Notes: generated from the letters alone by a model not told the origin. A stretch of 64,000 nucleotides of DNA from Lumnitzera littorea (GCA_024138015.1 JAMXBB010000003.1:36826878-36890877), one strand, 5' to 3'; counted from the stretch's first letter, positions 48,663 to 62,029 are shown. Numbers and translations are program-made.

Positions 48663-50900
48663 CATAAACACCTTTAATTTTTGGTTTCACTCAATTATTT
48701 CCAGGAAAAAATAAACACTATTGATTTCTTGCTAGCGGCAGCAAGTCAATATGAAATTTTTTCTGTATTCCGTGTGGGGTCGTGCGAAGTGGCACGGATA
48801 AGTTAAATAAAAGGAAGATTGAAGATTACGTGAAGTACCCTTTAATATAATTAATAAAAATTGTGCATATTAAATATGTAACGTACTCAACTCTTCATGG
48901 GGTTGGAAAATGAAATATTGTGTGGTAGAGTTATTATAATTGGCCGATCACGTGTAACGAGTATATCGGTTGACTTGAGAAACGTATTGAGCTAATGACA
49001 TATAAAAAAATATCATTAAGAAGAAGCAGGGAGGAAAAATGGATAAACTCGGTATCTCAAATATGTATATGTGATAAAGGATCAAACTCATTGTTTTTGG
49101 ATAATTTCACTAGAATTTTAGTATTTGCCTTAAGCTTACCAAATTGATATTATCCGTTGGATGGCTCTAAGATGAATGGTTAAAATTGAGCTTTATTATT
49201 AATGCTTATCCTTTCCTTTAGCTCTCATGTGCTCAGGTATAGGCTCAGGGCTTATAATAATTTAAAAAAGCCTATTTTCTCTTTAGATAAGTATCAAGTA
49301 CACTTAATCTCTTTTAAGACTCAATAAAGCCGAACAAAACCCAAATAAGCTAAAAAAAAAAAACCATCTTCAAGTCTACTTTTTGTGCATGAGATAATTA
49401 AGGAGTGAAAAATCCAATTTAGCGATTTCCGTTTTAAGTCTACTAAACCAGATCTCTCTAAAACATCTCTAAGAGGGCTAATTTGTTGAACTCTATCATT
49501 AACCCAAGATATTGGCTCATGGTATTAAATTGAGTTAAAAGCTTAATTACCGAAATAACCCTCTATAAACACATAGTTAAAGAAATGGATATTTTGATAT
49601 TATTATATATAAAGCTATAAATCAATAATTGAGATTATTTAAATATTTTAAATATCTTTATCTTGTGATATTATTATGAAGTCATTATTTTCTTTATAAT
49701 ATCAATTATTGATTATATATAATAGTATTTTAGAATAAAAGTCTAGAAAAAATAATTTAAGAGAATCCAAATCTACATTTGGTTTTTTCCATATCCAAAT
49801 CTATGTTCGTTTTTCTACATAATTTCCTTTGTGACTCCAAGTTAAATCATTATTAGTTAATAGGCAAAATATATTTTGGCTAAAAGCATCTAATAAGTCT
49901 AGCTGTGAGAATTTCGTCAATAGAGATTCTTACTTTGGGCCTTGAAATAGGCCTATGTTTGCAAAACAAAATATCTTGAGGAGGCACCAGGTTATTATCT
50001 GATATGGCCACACTAATACTTAAATAATTACGTGATATAAGGTAAGTATATTGATCAAATTGTAGTAATCAGATTAAGTTTGAATATTAATCCCTTAGGG
50101 ACTTTGACTACTAATACTCATTAGATCTCTATTATCCGACCTATAATTTAAATCCAAGAAACTTAAATAATCTAAATTAAATTACAACAACTACTAAATT
50201 AACCAACTAATTAATGAACATTAAAAAACTTACACAAGAAAGCAATAAAAAGTATAAATTAATTCAATATTTGAAAACCATATCTAGACTTTTATTTTCC
50301 TTAGATCTAACTTATGATTTTCCTTAAAGATAATCTAATTTCTTTTATAATCTTCTTGATCAAGAGAATTCTTTATTAAATTTAATAACTTTTTCAAGTC
50401 AATTAATCCTAATCTTAAAATCACATATTAGAATTTCTTCTCAATAACATGCTTAAGATCACATTATTACACAACAAATTCTCCGTAATATAAATCAAGA
50501 TTCTAAAAAAACTTTGCAAATTATCTCTAATCTTGCAAAAATCTCTATCAACAATGCATAAATCTAATCTTATAAGAAATTTTTTTATTCTCTTATAAGA
50601 TATCAAATTCTAGATCACTATTCGCGGAAATAATAATCTAAATCATGAAGCACACATAATTGAATCAAGAAAGAAAATAAAGAGTCAATTAGATCTAATA
50701 AAAATCCATCTCACATGAGTAGATCTAGGTTCTATAAGACCTAGATACCAAAGATCCACTCTTTACATATCATAAAGTAACAATCTTAAATAAAAGAATA
50801 AGGAATTATAAAAGAGTAAATCATGAAATTTAAGAAAATTGAATCTCAAAGTTTTGATGTCTTTTACTCCCTTAAGTGTTCTTCTCTTAAAAAGCTCTTC

Positions 50901-52639
50901 AAAGGTCGTCTAAAAGTTCTTTTCAAAAAAACCTTAAAAAAGCTTTATATAGGAAATGGAAAAATAAGGGTCACTGCTAACAACATGATCGTATCCCTTA
51001 GTCATGTAACTCACAGTCGTCCTTTAGTGTCTTCTTCTTTTCTTTTTCTTTTTTTTTTTTTCAAAATTAGGAACGATATGACTAAGGACATGGCTGTGTC
51101 CTAGTTGTGTCACTAGCTGTAATTATTGAAAAATTGCTCCAAAATTGCTTACAAACGACACTGTCATATCGCTTAAGTGTGTTGATCTTCAAAATTTCAT
51201 AACTTGCTCATTTTAGCTTCAAATTAAGTGAAATTTATTTTTATTGTCTTGTTTTCTCACATAGATCATTCCAAAACCTAGAAAATCAAATTTTACTTAA
51301 CTAAGTATTATTTTATAAAAATAAACTCAAAATTCAAAGGAAAATTATGAAAAAAATCACCAAATATATTATAACTAATTTAAAGCTTATCAAACTTTCT
51401 CACACTTAAGAATTTGCTCGTCCTCAACCAAATAGAATAAAGAAAAATTAAGACAAGAATTCTTAAATTAAAAACTATCACTAGTTGGGAAACCGACCAA
51501 AATTTATACTTAACCTAAAAAAAGATTTAACTTGCAACTTTAATCAGTTTACTTTAAACAACTTTCTTGACTCTTATATTTAATCTTTTTCCCAATGTCC
51601 AATCTTTTTCCCAGTGTCCAAAGGACATAAAGTACTAGAATTTACAAGCTAATTTATGTAAATTAAAATTTTCTTAGATCATTTAATCAAGGATTCATAA
51701 ACTTAAAATTAGAATTAATATTCACCGCTCAGGAAGGAGTCATAAAGATTTTAACTTACTTAACTAAAATGTACATGATCCTCTCTTCAATCTCGTTAAG
51801 CGCCATAATTCAGAAAAAACACATACTACATTTATTCATCCTTTGATCATCTCCTTAGTTAATGCTTTCATTGGTAAGGTTTCAAATTCACTAAATTTAT
51901 ATTATTAATTAAGTACATTATTTAAGGGCAACTGTATTAGCAATGGGAAAGGATCTCATGCTTGTGACGGACTAAGACCAATTCTCATCAACTTAGCCCT
52001 CATAATGGTAGTGGGAAAGAACCTTGCTTCTTTGAGAGGCCATGGCCAATCCATGCTAATTTATTCTTTTAATTTACTTTGGCATTGGTAGTGGAATTCA
52101 ACCTTACTCTTCTAAGAGACCAAGGTGAATTTTTATCAATTTTGCCTTTTCGTTATTGATTATTCATGCAATTAATATCACTTTCTACCTCCAACTATTT
52201 CAAGTTTTCAGGGGTTTCTCAAATGACAAATTTCGTTTATTTGTTTAGTAAGGATTATAGGGCTCTAAAGTCATCTAAGAGAAAAGTATATAATAAAGTG
52301 AGCTTAAAAAATAAACATGACTAACTCTTAAATGGTAATGTTGCTTTAATCCTAAGTCCTTAAAATCCTAAGCTAAATAACTTGTAACTTCACTCCACAA
52401 AATTTTCACCTATCAACTCTGACAAAGTGTAATTCATTCATCAAAGATCAAGTATTCAAATTACATTCAATTCAACTCATTGAAAGTTATCAATTTCCAA
52501 ATAATTGCAAGTGATTAAGATAATAAAATTGGGTTAAATGCATGTTAAAAAATTAGTCTTGTAACTAGTAAAAGTTTCTATATCCCCTTCCTTACACTTA
52601 AAACCATACATTGTCTGTAATGTACGAATTAAGTAACTC
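50901..52639 (-). mobile_element. 3' part of an Athila-like Gypsy relic
   Basis: Non-coding sequence with features of the region after integrase in Athila-type elements read on the minus strand: a block around 51400-51425 whose reverse complement reads GAGGACGAGCAAATTCTTAA, and 45-bp phrases at 50978-51018 and 51070-51120 that also occur at 61590-61800. It appears continuous with 59062 onwards once the inserted 6.4-kb element is removed. No LTR of the Athila element was recognised, and the left limit is approximate. Confidence 0.4.
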
Positions 52640-52645
52640 ATGAAA

Positions 52646-53524
52646 TGATAGGAACCAAGCTACCGGACCACTAACCTACAGCCGAGCTCGATGACTTAAG
52701 GGACTAATAAGATGAATCCTCCTGTTCTAACCGACTCATATGGAGGCTAAGTATCTCGTTGCCGACCCATTTTGCTTGCTAAGCCGAATGACTGCCTATT
52801 TCTTGCATATTGTATGCTGAGAAGTGGAAGGCTGAGATAGCAGCCCATCTTCATTCTCACACATGCTTTGCTAATTGCTTACTTGGCCATAACCTTGTTA
52901 AGATGCTAAAAGAAAGAGTTCGAACTGACCAAGCCATCCCTATTCGAACAAGCAAGCTGTCTATACCTTTTTGTCCACATCTTCTAATGGCATCACCAAT
53001 ATAGTATCGTCACGTATATAGAATCATGTATAGAATTCATTGCACCAATGATTGTTTTCCCTGTATATTCATTTTTACTCTTTTGTATCTTGTACATTAC
53101 TTCCTTAAGAAATGCCCTTTTTATCTTTTCCCTTTTGGGCAAGTTACCCTAACTTATGATCATAAATACCCCTGTATTTGTAGCTATAGAGGGAGAATCA
53201 GATTACCATTAATATGCTTAGTATTTTCTTCCTTATATAAACATTGTTTATTTACTCTCAACATCACTTTTATCTTAACTCTTAAGCAAGGCTAGGTGGT
53301 GAGTAATCTTACCAAATCAATTTGTGCATCATATCGGATTATACTGTGAGTTATTAGAAGTTCCATTGGTACGTTATATCCTTTGGAGTTGTTTGTGGGT
53401 TTTTGCTTACCTTTTATTCGCATTTGTCCTTTTACACATACCCCATTACTTTCTTTCGAATTTTTTGCAAACTCGAACCTATCTAGCGACCGGCCTTATC
53501 TCTTCTTGGTTATGGTTCACACTA
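52646..53524 (+). repeat. Left LTR of the 6.4-kb Gypsy element
   Basis: Aligns along its length with 58178-59055. The TATA position reads CATAAATA (53161-53168), where the right LTR has TATAAATA, so the promoter of this copy has probably lost its TATA box. Confidence 0.88.
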
Positions 53525-53984
53525 TCTTGGTATCAAAGCGAAGGTTTTGTTTAAGCTGTAGTTGGTTTTTGAAGTTCTACTTATACTCTGTTTTACGTGT
53601 ATGAAACAGAACAAGTTACTGTATTCATCTTGATTGCTATGTTTTCTAGCTGTTGATTTTCTGGTTTACGAAAGTGTTTGTTTGAGCTTCGAATCAATGA
53701 AGAAAATGATGGATCTAAGTGTAAATGTTGGTGTTGGAGATGACAACAGTAGAGTTGTCTACCATAAACAACAGTTTCAGGGAACGCCGAGAAGTACTGA
53801 CGAGAGATTCGATAAGGTAGCTAACCTCTTGGTAGATTTGATATGAGTTGTTCATGTGTTGGCTTATCAACCAACTGAAGTCACGTAAAATACCCCACAA
53901 GCTGCCTAACTTATTAGAGGTCAAAACCCAGCTCGATCAGTTCGAGGTGGACGAGTAGGCAGATGAGTAAGACGAAGGATCGAC

Positions 53985-54720
53985 TTGAGAGAACTTAATG
54001 AAGAGGACAATGAAGAATATTTTGAAGAAGAGCGTGTACAAGCCCCTAGAGCATATGACCATGTGAAGCTTCGGATTTCGAGTTTCAATGGATATGGGAA
54101 TGCTGATGAATATTTGGAGTGGGAACAGAAGGGGAACATGTTTTTTATTATTATCAATATAAGAATTATAAGAAAGTGAGAACTGCTGTTGTTGAGTTCT
54201 CTAGATATGCTGCCATGTGGTGAAAGAATTTCCAGGGCATGAGGAGATGAGGGGGCTATCAAGAGATTAATACTTAGTCTGAGATGAAGAGAATACTGAG
54301 GAATAAGTTTGTGTTGGAAACTTATCTTCAAGATATTTTTACTTAGCTTCAAGAGTTGAGACAAGGAGGCTGGACTATTGATGAGTATGTTCAAGAATTT
54401 AAAATGCTTATGATCCGTTGCAAAGTGAAGGAACCATCAGCTCGAACACTCTCAAGATTCATCACCGAATCGAGAGGTGATATTTGAGACATTGTGGAAC
54501 TCTAACACTTTACCACAATGGATGAAGCCATCAAAATAGCTTAGTAAGTAGAAAGGCAAAGAAGGAGCCAAGTACCGACGAGGATGCAGACTAGTCGACT
54601 CGGACAAGCAAGTTACTAAGCTTAGTCGAGTACCGAACCGAGCCAAAAGATGGATGTTCGAACCAATTAGAAAGGTCAACCAAGTGGTGAAGTGCTAACC
54701 TTAACTTATGAGAAGGGGCA
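53985..54720 (+). pseudogene. Gypsy gag relic
   Basis: Opens MRELNEEDNEEYFEEER and then shows the capsid N-terminal pattern VKLRISSFNGYGNADEYLEW at about 54061-54120, followed by broken helices in shifting frames up to about 54680. No intact zinc knuckle was seen. The 157-codon minus-strand frame 53921-54394 is a shadow. Confidence 0.7.
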
Positions 54721-55024
54721 AGGGTTTAGCAAGAAGACTAGCTAGATCAAGTGCTTCATGTACTAAGAGTTCAGACATATGGTTGCTTAATACTCGAATC
54801 GAAGGATAATGGTTATCAAGGGAGATGTCCCGAAGCTAGAATTAGAGAGTATAGACGAGAAACTCGAGGAGGAGGAGGTCCTTGTCGAGAAAGAACTGAT
54901 TAAGGAGGATGTTTTTGCTGAGGACTTGGACTGGTTACTCATGGTTATTTGACATGCTATGAACATGGAACTCTTATAAGAGGAGGAGCAAAGAGAGAAT
55001 TTGTTTCATACCACCTGTAAGGTG

Positions 55025-55340
55025 AATGATTAGGTGTGTGCCCTCATCGTGGATAGTAGAAGTTGCACTAATGTAGCATCACCTAATCTTATTTCAAAAC
55101 TGAAGTTGCCAACTGTTGCACATCCGAGGATGTATAAGTTGTACGGGTTGATCGAGAAAGAAGCATTACATGTCACTCGGCAAATACTACTGTCGATCAC
55201 TATAGAAAATTACTCAAACTAGATTCTTTACGACGTATTGCCTATGTGTACTTCCCACGTGTTGCTAGGTAAACTGTAACTATTTGATAGGAGAGTTATT
55301 CACAATGGCTATAAGAACACGTACATGTTCGAGAAGGATG
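55025..55340 (+). pseudogene. Gypsy aspartic protease relic
   Basis: Reads ALIVDSRSCTNVASPNLISK, where the active site of working proteases is D-S/G-G; the Gly is replaced by Arg here. HPRMYKLYGLIEKEALHVTR follows, then after a stop the LLG-like turn at about 55261-55270. It is non-functional. Confidence 0.75.
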
Positions 55341-55559
55341 ATTGGAAGATCACACTGAACCTAATGCCATGAAGAGAAGTTAATAAATTACAGACAAAAC
55401 TTGCTCATGAATTGAGGAAGGCTCTAGTGATGAGTAGAGTCGAGCTTCGAGAGGTCATCAATGCTGATAAGTCGAGCCACATGTTGGTCAAGCGCCTATT
55501 GGAAATGAAGGAGTGGGTGAACTACCCTAGGAAATCATAGAGTTGTTCGATGAGTATGC

Positions 55560-56890
55560 TAACCTATTCCTAGAACAGTTACTTGAGGGGTTGTCCCTAA
55601 CTTGAGGCATAGAGCATTACATTGACTTAATAGCCGGTACCATACTGCTGAATAAGCTAGCCTATTGGATGAATCCCAAATAGGCTTTTGAGTTATTACG
55701 TCAAGTTAATGAATTGCTAAAGAGAGGATATGTTCAAGAAAATCTTAGCCTTTGCAATGTACTGGCACTTCTGGTGCCAAAAAAGGATGAAACCTAGCGG
55801 GTATGTGTTGACAACTGAGCTATGAACAAAATCATGATCAAATACAGGTATCCGATCCCGAGGTTAGAAGACATGTTAGATGATTTAAGTGGAGCCAAGG
55901 TCTTCAATAAGATTGACCTGAAGTTTGGCTACTATCAAATTTGCATGAGGCTGGGAGACAAATGGAAAACTACTTTTAAAACTCGGCATAGTCTCTATGA
56001 GTGGATGGTCATGCCATTCAGCTTGTCGAATGCCTCGAACACTTTCATGCAATTGATGATCCACGTGTTAAGACATCTGATTGGAAAGTGTATCGTAGTG
56101 TACTTTGACGACATATTGGTCTACAGTATTGACATGCTAAATCACTACGAGCATCTTCAAGAAGTATTAGATATCTCCTATGCCAAGAGACTATTTGGCA
56201 ATCTTAAGAAATGTTGCTTTTGCTTAGAGAAAGTTGTATTCTTGGGTTATTATTTAGTGGAGGATGCTTACGCATAGATGAAGAAAAGATCTACGCAATT
56301 ATAGAATGGCTGACTCTTACTACTTGTGCTGACGTGAGAAGTTTCTATGGATTGGCTTCGTTCTATAGACTATTCATTAAGAATTTTAGTACCTTCGCTA
56401 CGCCTCTTACTGAGCTTACGAAGAAGAACATCGACTTTCAATAGGGAGAAAGGGAGGAGAAGAGCTTTACTAAGGTAAAAGAAAGATTGACCTCCACCCT
56501 GGTGTTGGTTTTACCTAACTTTAAGTAAATATTAGAGCTGGAATGTGACGCATCAGGCATTGGAATAAGTGTTGTCTTAATGTAGGAAGGCTGACCAATT
56601 GCCTTCTATAATGAGAAGCTCAGAGGGCCATAGTTAAATTACTCCATATATGATAAGGAGCTCTTGGCACTAATCCGAGCATTGTAAGTGTGGCAGTACT
56701 ATTTACTGTTGAGAGAATTTATCATATATACTGACCATGAATCACTAAGGTACCTCCAAAGTTAGACAAAGTTATCAAAGCGGCAGGTGAGATGAGTTGA
56801 ATTCCTTGAAGGATTCAATTTTGTGATTAAATATAAGTAGGGAAAGAGCAACGTAATTGCAAATGCTCTTTTAAGGCAATATGCGCTTTT
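55560..56890 (+). pseudogene. Gypsy reverse transcriptase and RNase H relic
   Basis: RT begins near 55680 (LRQVNELLKRGYVQE) and is open for 151 codons at 55822-56277: YPIPRLEDMLDDLSGAKVF, KIDLKFGYYQI and the catalytic YFDDILVYS (about 56100-56127) are preserved. After a stop at 56277 the connection domain continues in another frame (YGLASFYRLFIKNFSTFATP). RNase H at about 56530-56880 has LECDASGIGISVVL and YTDHESLRYLQ, with stops. It copies element RNA into DNA in active relatives; here it is broken. Confidence 0.85.
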
Positions 56891-57079
56891 AACCGAACTG
56901 TAGACTAGGCTGTTTGGGTTTGCAAGTATCAAAGAGCAGTATTCAAAGGATCTACACTTTAGACCCGTAGTCATGCGATGCATTGATTGAAGGACAGTAG
57001 ATGAGTATCATGTGGAGGATGGTTACTTGTTTCGAGGTGGAAAATTATGCGTGTTGACCTGTTCACTATGGGAACTATT

Positions 57080-58140
57080 GATTAAGGAAGCCTATAGTAA
57101 AGGACTCTCTAGACATTTTAGAGAAAGAAGGACCTGTAAACTGTTGAATGGTCGATTCTTCTAGCCGAGGATGAGGAGGGATGTATACCTAGTTGTCTAT
57201 AGCTATGCCATGTGCAAGAAGGCTAAGTGCCGAGCTAAGCAAAGAAAAGTAATGCCTTTACCTGTTCCGATGAAGCTATGGATTGAATTGAGCATGAACT
57301 TTGTTCTCAAGCTACTACGAACTATTCAGGGCAAAGATTCTATAATGGTCGTCGTGGATCGTTTCAACAAAATGGCACACTTCGTGCCCTACTAAAAAAC
57401 TAACGATGCTTTGGCTATTGCTTTTCTTTTCTTGTAAGAGATTGTACGATTACATGGCATGTTAAGAAGTATGGTCTCCGATAGGGATCTAAAGTTGTTG
57501 GGCCATTTCTAGAGGACCTTGTGGCGTCGGATGGGGACCAAACTACTATTTAGTACTTCTTGTCATCCCTAAACTGATGGCCAAACGGAGGTGGTTAATA
57601 GCACTTTGGGGTTATTGCTCCGAGTTGCAGCGGGAAAGAACTTGGCTGATTGGGACGTCTACTTGCCAGTGGTCGAATTCGCTTACAACCGTCTAGTGCA
57701 TGACACTACTAAGCAAACAACCTTTAAAGTGGTCTATAATTTTAATCCTAAGTAACCCCTCGACCATACCCCTATACTTATACTTGCACAAGAGGACCTT
57801 AATGCAAGAGCACGAGCACAATCCCTCTAGCATATCTATAACAAAGTCACTCGGCACATCGACTAAGCTGTTAGAAGAATGCGAGAGAAGACCAATGGTA
57901 GGACAATTAAACAATTCCAGTCAGGAGACTTGGTATGGCTGTACCTCAATAAGGAATGGTTCTTGAACAAGAAGAGGAACAAATTATCTACAAGAGTTGA
58001 AAGACCTTTTAGGATCCTTTAGAAGATCAATGATAATGCTTACAGATTGGAGTTGCCCGAGATCTATGGGGTTTTTGACGCCTTCAACATTGTCGACCTC
58101 AGTTCGTATCACCCTGACGGAAAGCTAAACGAAGACCATT
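57080..58140 (+). pseudogene. Gypsy integrase relic
   Basis: A zinc-binding N-terminal domain remnant ends MCKKAKCRAKQ (about 57197-57243). The catalytic core is visible in pieces: VVVDRFNKMAHFVPY near 57350-57395 (first Asp), MVSDRDLKLLGHF near 57470-57510 (second Asp) and TDGQTEVVNSTLGL at about 57575-57615 (Glu). The C-terminal domain follows (VWLYLNKEWFLNKKRNKL; YRLELPEIYGVFDAFNIVDL). Stops and frameshifts interrupt it. No chromodomain was recognised. Confidence 0.8.
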
Positions 58141-58177
58141 CAGATTTGATCCTAAATCCAAAACAACCTTAAGGGAA

Positions 58178-59055
58178 TGATGGGAATCAAGCTACCGGAC
58201 TATTGACCCCAACTGAACTCGAGGACTAAAGGGACTGGTAAGACAAATCATCCTGTTCTAGTTAACTCATGCGGAGGCCGAGTATCTCTTTATTAAGCCA
58301 CTTTTGCTTGCTAAGTCAAATGACTGCCTATTTCTCGCATGTTGTGTGCCGATAAGCGGAAGGTCGAGACAGCAGCCCATCTTCATTCTCATATATGCTA
58401 GGCCAATTGCTTCCTTAACCGCACCCTTGCCGAGATGCTGAGAGAAAGAGTTCGAATTGACTAAGCCACCCTACTCGGATAAGTAATCTATTCGTACCTT
58501 TTTTACCACATCTTCCAACAGCATCACTAATACAGCATCGCCATGTATACAAAATTATGTGTAAAATCTATTGTACCAATGATTATTTTCTCTGTATATT
58601 CATTTTTACTCTTTTGTATCTTGTATATTACTTCTTTAGGAAATACCCTTTTTTTTCTTTTCCCTTTTGGGCAAATTGCCTTAACTTATGGGTATAAATA
58701 CCCTTGTACTTGTAGCTGTAAAGGGAGAATCAGATTACCATTAATACGCTTTGTATTTTCTTCTTTGTGTAAACACTGTTTGTTTACTCTCGGCATCACT
58801 CTTATCCTAACCTTTGAGCAAAGCTAGGTGGAGAGTAACCTTATCGGACCAATTCGTACATCATATCGGATTGTACCGCAAGTCATCGGAAGTTCCATTG
58901 GTGCATCATATCTTCTGGAGTTATTCGTAGGTTTTTGCTTACCCTTTATTCACATTTGTCCTTTTATACATACCCCATCGCTTTCTTCGAGCTTTCTGTA
59001 AGCTCGAACCCATCTAGTAACTAGCTTTGTTTGTTCTTGGTCACAGTTCACACCA
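58178..59055 (+). repeat. Right LTR of the 6.4-kb Gypsy element
   Basis: Partner of 52646-53524. It keeps TATAAATA at 58693-58700. The end is GTTCACACCA, and target-site sequence ATGAAA begins at 59056. Confidence 0.88.
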
Positions 59056-59413
59056 ATGAAAAGTCATCAATCAGAAGCATCACAAGCAAAAGGATATAAA
59101 AACGGGGAAAAGAAAAACTATTACTCCCCTGTAGATTAAGTAATCTCAAATGCACATGCCAAAAGTTATGAAGCAACCATTCCAAATGCAATGTCCAACA
59201 TGACCTTCCTAACTCCAGTTCTAGAACTTGCAAGAAGTTACTTCTAGACACCAAACCAAGGAAAAGCAAACTTAAAAGAGAAAAGAAAAATAAACGATCT
59301 TAAAAAATAATAATAATAAAGCAAGAAAATTGTCAAGCAAAAATAAACCAAGTTCTAATAGCATGAAGTATAACCAAATCGAATAAAAGTAAAGAGGAAA
59401 CAAACAAATCCTC

Positions 59414-60330
59414 TTAATTAAAGGCGTCATCCATAAAGTCATCCTCATTTGCCTCAAAATCTGCGTCCCCTTCATCATCACCCCCCTCATCTACTTCCTC
59501 CTCAAAACTTTCTAAGCCTATTTCCTCTTCCTCTTCAACTATTTCTACATCTTCCTCAATTGCCTCCTCATCATCTTTAGCTTCCTCTTCCGATGAAGTG
59601 GCCGGGGAAGTCAGGAAAACATCGAGCATCTTGAGTTCATTCAACTTTGCTACATTGGCGAAGAATTTAGTCAAAAGGTTTTGCTTTTGGAGAACTCGCC
59701 TAACTTTAGCATTGACCTTCTTTTCAAAAGTCTCTTGACAAGTCATCAAGTGTTTCAACATATTTTCCATGCGATTGAGTTGAGAACCCAAACCTTGACA
59801 AGCACTTGTACTTGTACTTTGTTGTCCTTCGTTTGAGTCTATATTCATGTGCATGTACCTTATTATCTCTTTCTTAATGGTTTTGTTTCCTTGATTAGAG
59901 TCATATCGAACAACTGTCTAGTCAAAATCCCTATCCCATGAGCCAATAGGGTCACATACAAACCACAACATATTTTACCATGAGCTAGAATAGTAGTAGC
60001 TTGCTTCAAAAGATAGTTAGCTAATGGCATAATCAAGATGACCGAACATTTCTCAATCATGCTGTACAAAGCCATCAATTCGAACTCACCAACTACACTA
60101 GTACTCTTACCTTGCCCAACAATTGTATGAGATATTAACCAATGTACAACTCTATAATTTAGGTAACATAGAGGAGAAGCCTTACTAAACTTTGCAGTAT
60201 AGTCACTACCCCTTGTGATGCTATGCCAAAAACGGTATAGCGAGACTTTATGTGGTAACTTGTAAGGAAGCCTAAGGAACTCGTTAATCTGTAAATACTC
60301 TTTTGAATCTATGCTTAAGTAAACACCCAA
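59414..60330 (-). pseudogene. Downstream frame of the Athila-like element (plant transposon protein type, acidic tail)
   Basis: Two frames in sequence. 60330-59863 (155 codons) reads VSLYRFWHSITRGSDYTAKF, then VVHWLISHTIVGQGKST and LMALYSMIEKCSVI, a pattern like the 'putative plant transposon protein' domain (Transposase_32) that Gypsy elements of this group carry after integrase. 59854-59414 (146 codons) reads MENMLKHLMTCQETFEKKV, a coiled-coil-like piece, followed by an about 60-residue strongly acidic tail (Glu/Asp runs). A stop and frame change between them suggest one former protein. Function unknown; expression unlikely. Confidence 0.55.
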
Positions 60331-61589
60331 ATTAGCAACTGTAATTGAATACGTACGATTGTTAAGTGGAAATCATAGTTTTTGTCGTAGTCCAAAATTT
60401 CCCAAAAGCTTATCCATTTGTACTATGCAGAGAAACTCAAGTGTAAGCTCATAATAAATAGGAGCTTGAAATATTAGTAGCTTTTCCTGTGGGTCGATTG
60501 AAACCATATCTTAGACTTAATCAAGTAAATTGAGTTCCTCTATAACACTCCAATCAAGATATAAAGTTTCTCCAAAAGTATACAATTGGAAATGTTGAAA
60601 CTGTTCTTAGGCGGCTTTTGATGAAAAATATAGCAAATGATGAACTAAGGGATCAATGGCTGCTAGTAGATGAGGAGATGGCGGCGGTTGAGATGATGAG
60701 GCAATGGCCTTCTCTTTATGCCTTACTTCTAGTTTTTGCCTCTATGCCATGTTATACATGAAACAAAAGTCAATTAAAATTAAGAAATGGTCACCAATCC
60801 TTTACCTATGCTTAGAATGACAAACAATGTAAAAACTAAGCACGATTATGGAAGAAAGCATAGTAAAAGTCATTGGGGCATTTTAGCAAACACATGGTAG
60901 GCATACCGTATTCTTTGGGATTTTGAAGAAAGAGTCATGTAATCACACAATCCCATATTACACAAAGAAATCTAAGCGTGACAAATGGATGATTCTTACG
61001 ATTTCTAGCGTCTAAAGCACTAGATCTTGAAATTAATTCAAAACCCTAATTAATTAAGTTGCAAGAATTAATAACCATGTATAGAAAGATTAAAAACCTT
61101 AATATGGAGTAAGAAATCCCACACATCCTAGAATGCATCATAATTGACATGATCATGTCAATAATCGTGTCTTTTAAAATCTAATTATGGCGCCAAAATC
61201 AAGAACATGATCGTGTTCTTCATGTGAATCACTATCTAACTCTCAAAACAAGTAAAATTCATTATAACCCACACTAAAGCAATACCAACATGCAAAAGCC
61301 TTAAGTTTTAACTACTCTAGTATGCATAAAAGTATAATCCAAGAAAGTTTTATAGACAAATTAAAGAAATAAAAGGATTAAGAAGTTACTCGGATTCTTG
61401 AAGTGGAGTGAATATTGAAGATTTTTGAGTTAGTGTGAGTTAATAGGAGATTATGGAGCAAGTGTGTAAGTAAGTGTATATTTTGGACGTGAGACAGAGC
61501 GCAAATGAGAGAGAATGTCATGCGCGTGTATGTATGTGAAATATGAAGTGAAGAAGAAACTTTAGGTCGTGGCCTTATATCTTGGGTAT

Positions 61590-61802
61590 GATACAACCCG
61601 AGACATGACTGTGTCTCTTGGTCATGAAACCTACTATGGCCATGACAAAAGGAAAAAATTAAGAGCCTTAGGAACAACGTGACCAAAGACGCAATCGTGT
61701 CTCATGGTTGTGTAACCCATTATGGATGTACAGTGGGGGTTGCTTAGGAACAACATGATTAGAGATATGACTGTGTCTTTAGATTGTATAACTAGTTGTA
61801 CA
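61590..61802 (-). repeat. Three copies of an about 45-50 bp phrase in the Athila-like relic
   Basis: Copies at about 61593-61638, 61673-61725 and 61748-61800 share ACAAC-TGA, then GTGTCT, then a TGTAAC- or TGAAAC-like block and TATGG. Two more occur at 50978-51018 and 51070-51120. Non-coding and imperfect. Confidence 0.55.
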
Positions 61803-62029
61803 CATATTTTTTTTTTTTTAGAATAAAATCCTAAGTTTAGGAAATTAAATTGAATTAAACAAATTGAAATGAAAAGTAAAATAAATGTGCAAATGCTGAA
61901 ATGAATAATGACTTAAGATTTTCTAAATGCATAAATGAAAAATTAAAATCAAATAATAAGATAAATAATTTGGGCTGTTACTTGAGAGTGCTATATTTAA
62001 CGTCGATAGCTCAATAAAATGAAAAAAAA

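Larger units (their letters stand above)
40147..50900. other. Large gene-poor spacer
   Basis: About 10.8 kb without a supported gene. It includes microsatellites: CT-rich 42061-42175, (TA)n 42399-42426, (AT)n 43470-43499 and GA about 47565-47580; a possible inverted-repeat element (40749-41641); and a GC-richer patch (about 48100-48300). Around 47330-47385 the text (TTCGGGACAAATTGGAGTTA) loosely resembles the reverse complement of 51385-51430, so an old Gypsy tail may be present in + orientation. Frames listed here are short and without domains. Confidence 0.5.
52646..59055 (+). mobile_element. Complete but decayed Ty3/Gypsy retrotransposon, TSD ATGAAA
   Basis: LTRs at 52646-53524 (879 bp) and 58178-59055 (878 bp), both starting TGAT(A/G)GGAA and ending TTCACAC(T/C)A. 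The 6-mer ATGAAA flanks both sides (52640-52645, 59056-59061). A primer-binding site TTGGTATCAAAGC (53527-53539) follows the left LTR, and a short purine tract AAGGGAA precedes the right one. The order gag, protease, RT, RNase H, integrase places it in Ty3/Gypsy. Every domain has stops or frameshifts. The LTRs differ at many positions, so the insertion is old. It sits inside the minus-strand Athila-like relic. Confidence 0.9.

Noticed and set aside
53921..54394. 157-codon minus frame
   Set aside because: Reverse-strand shadow of the gag relic; Ser/Leu-rich with no domain.
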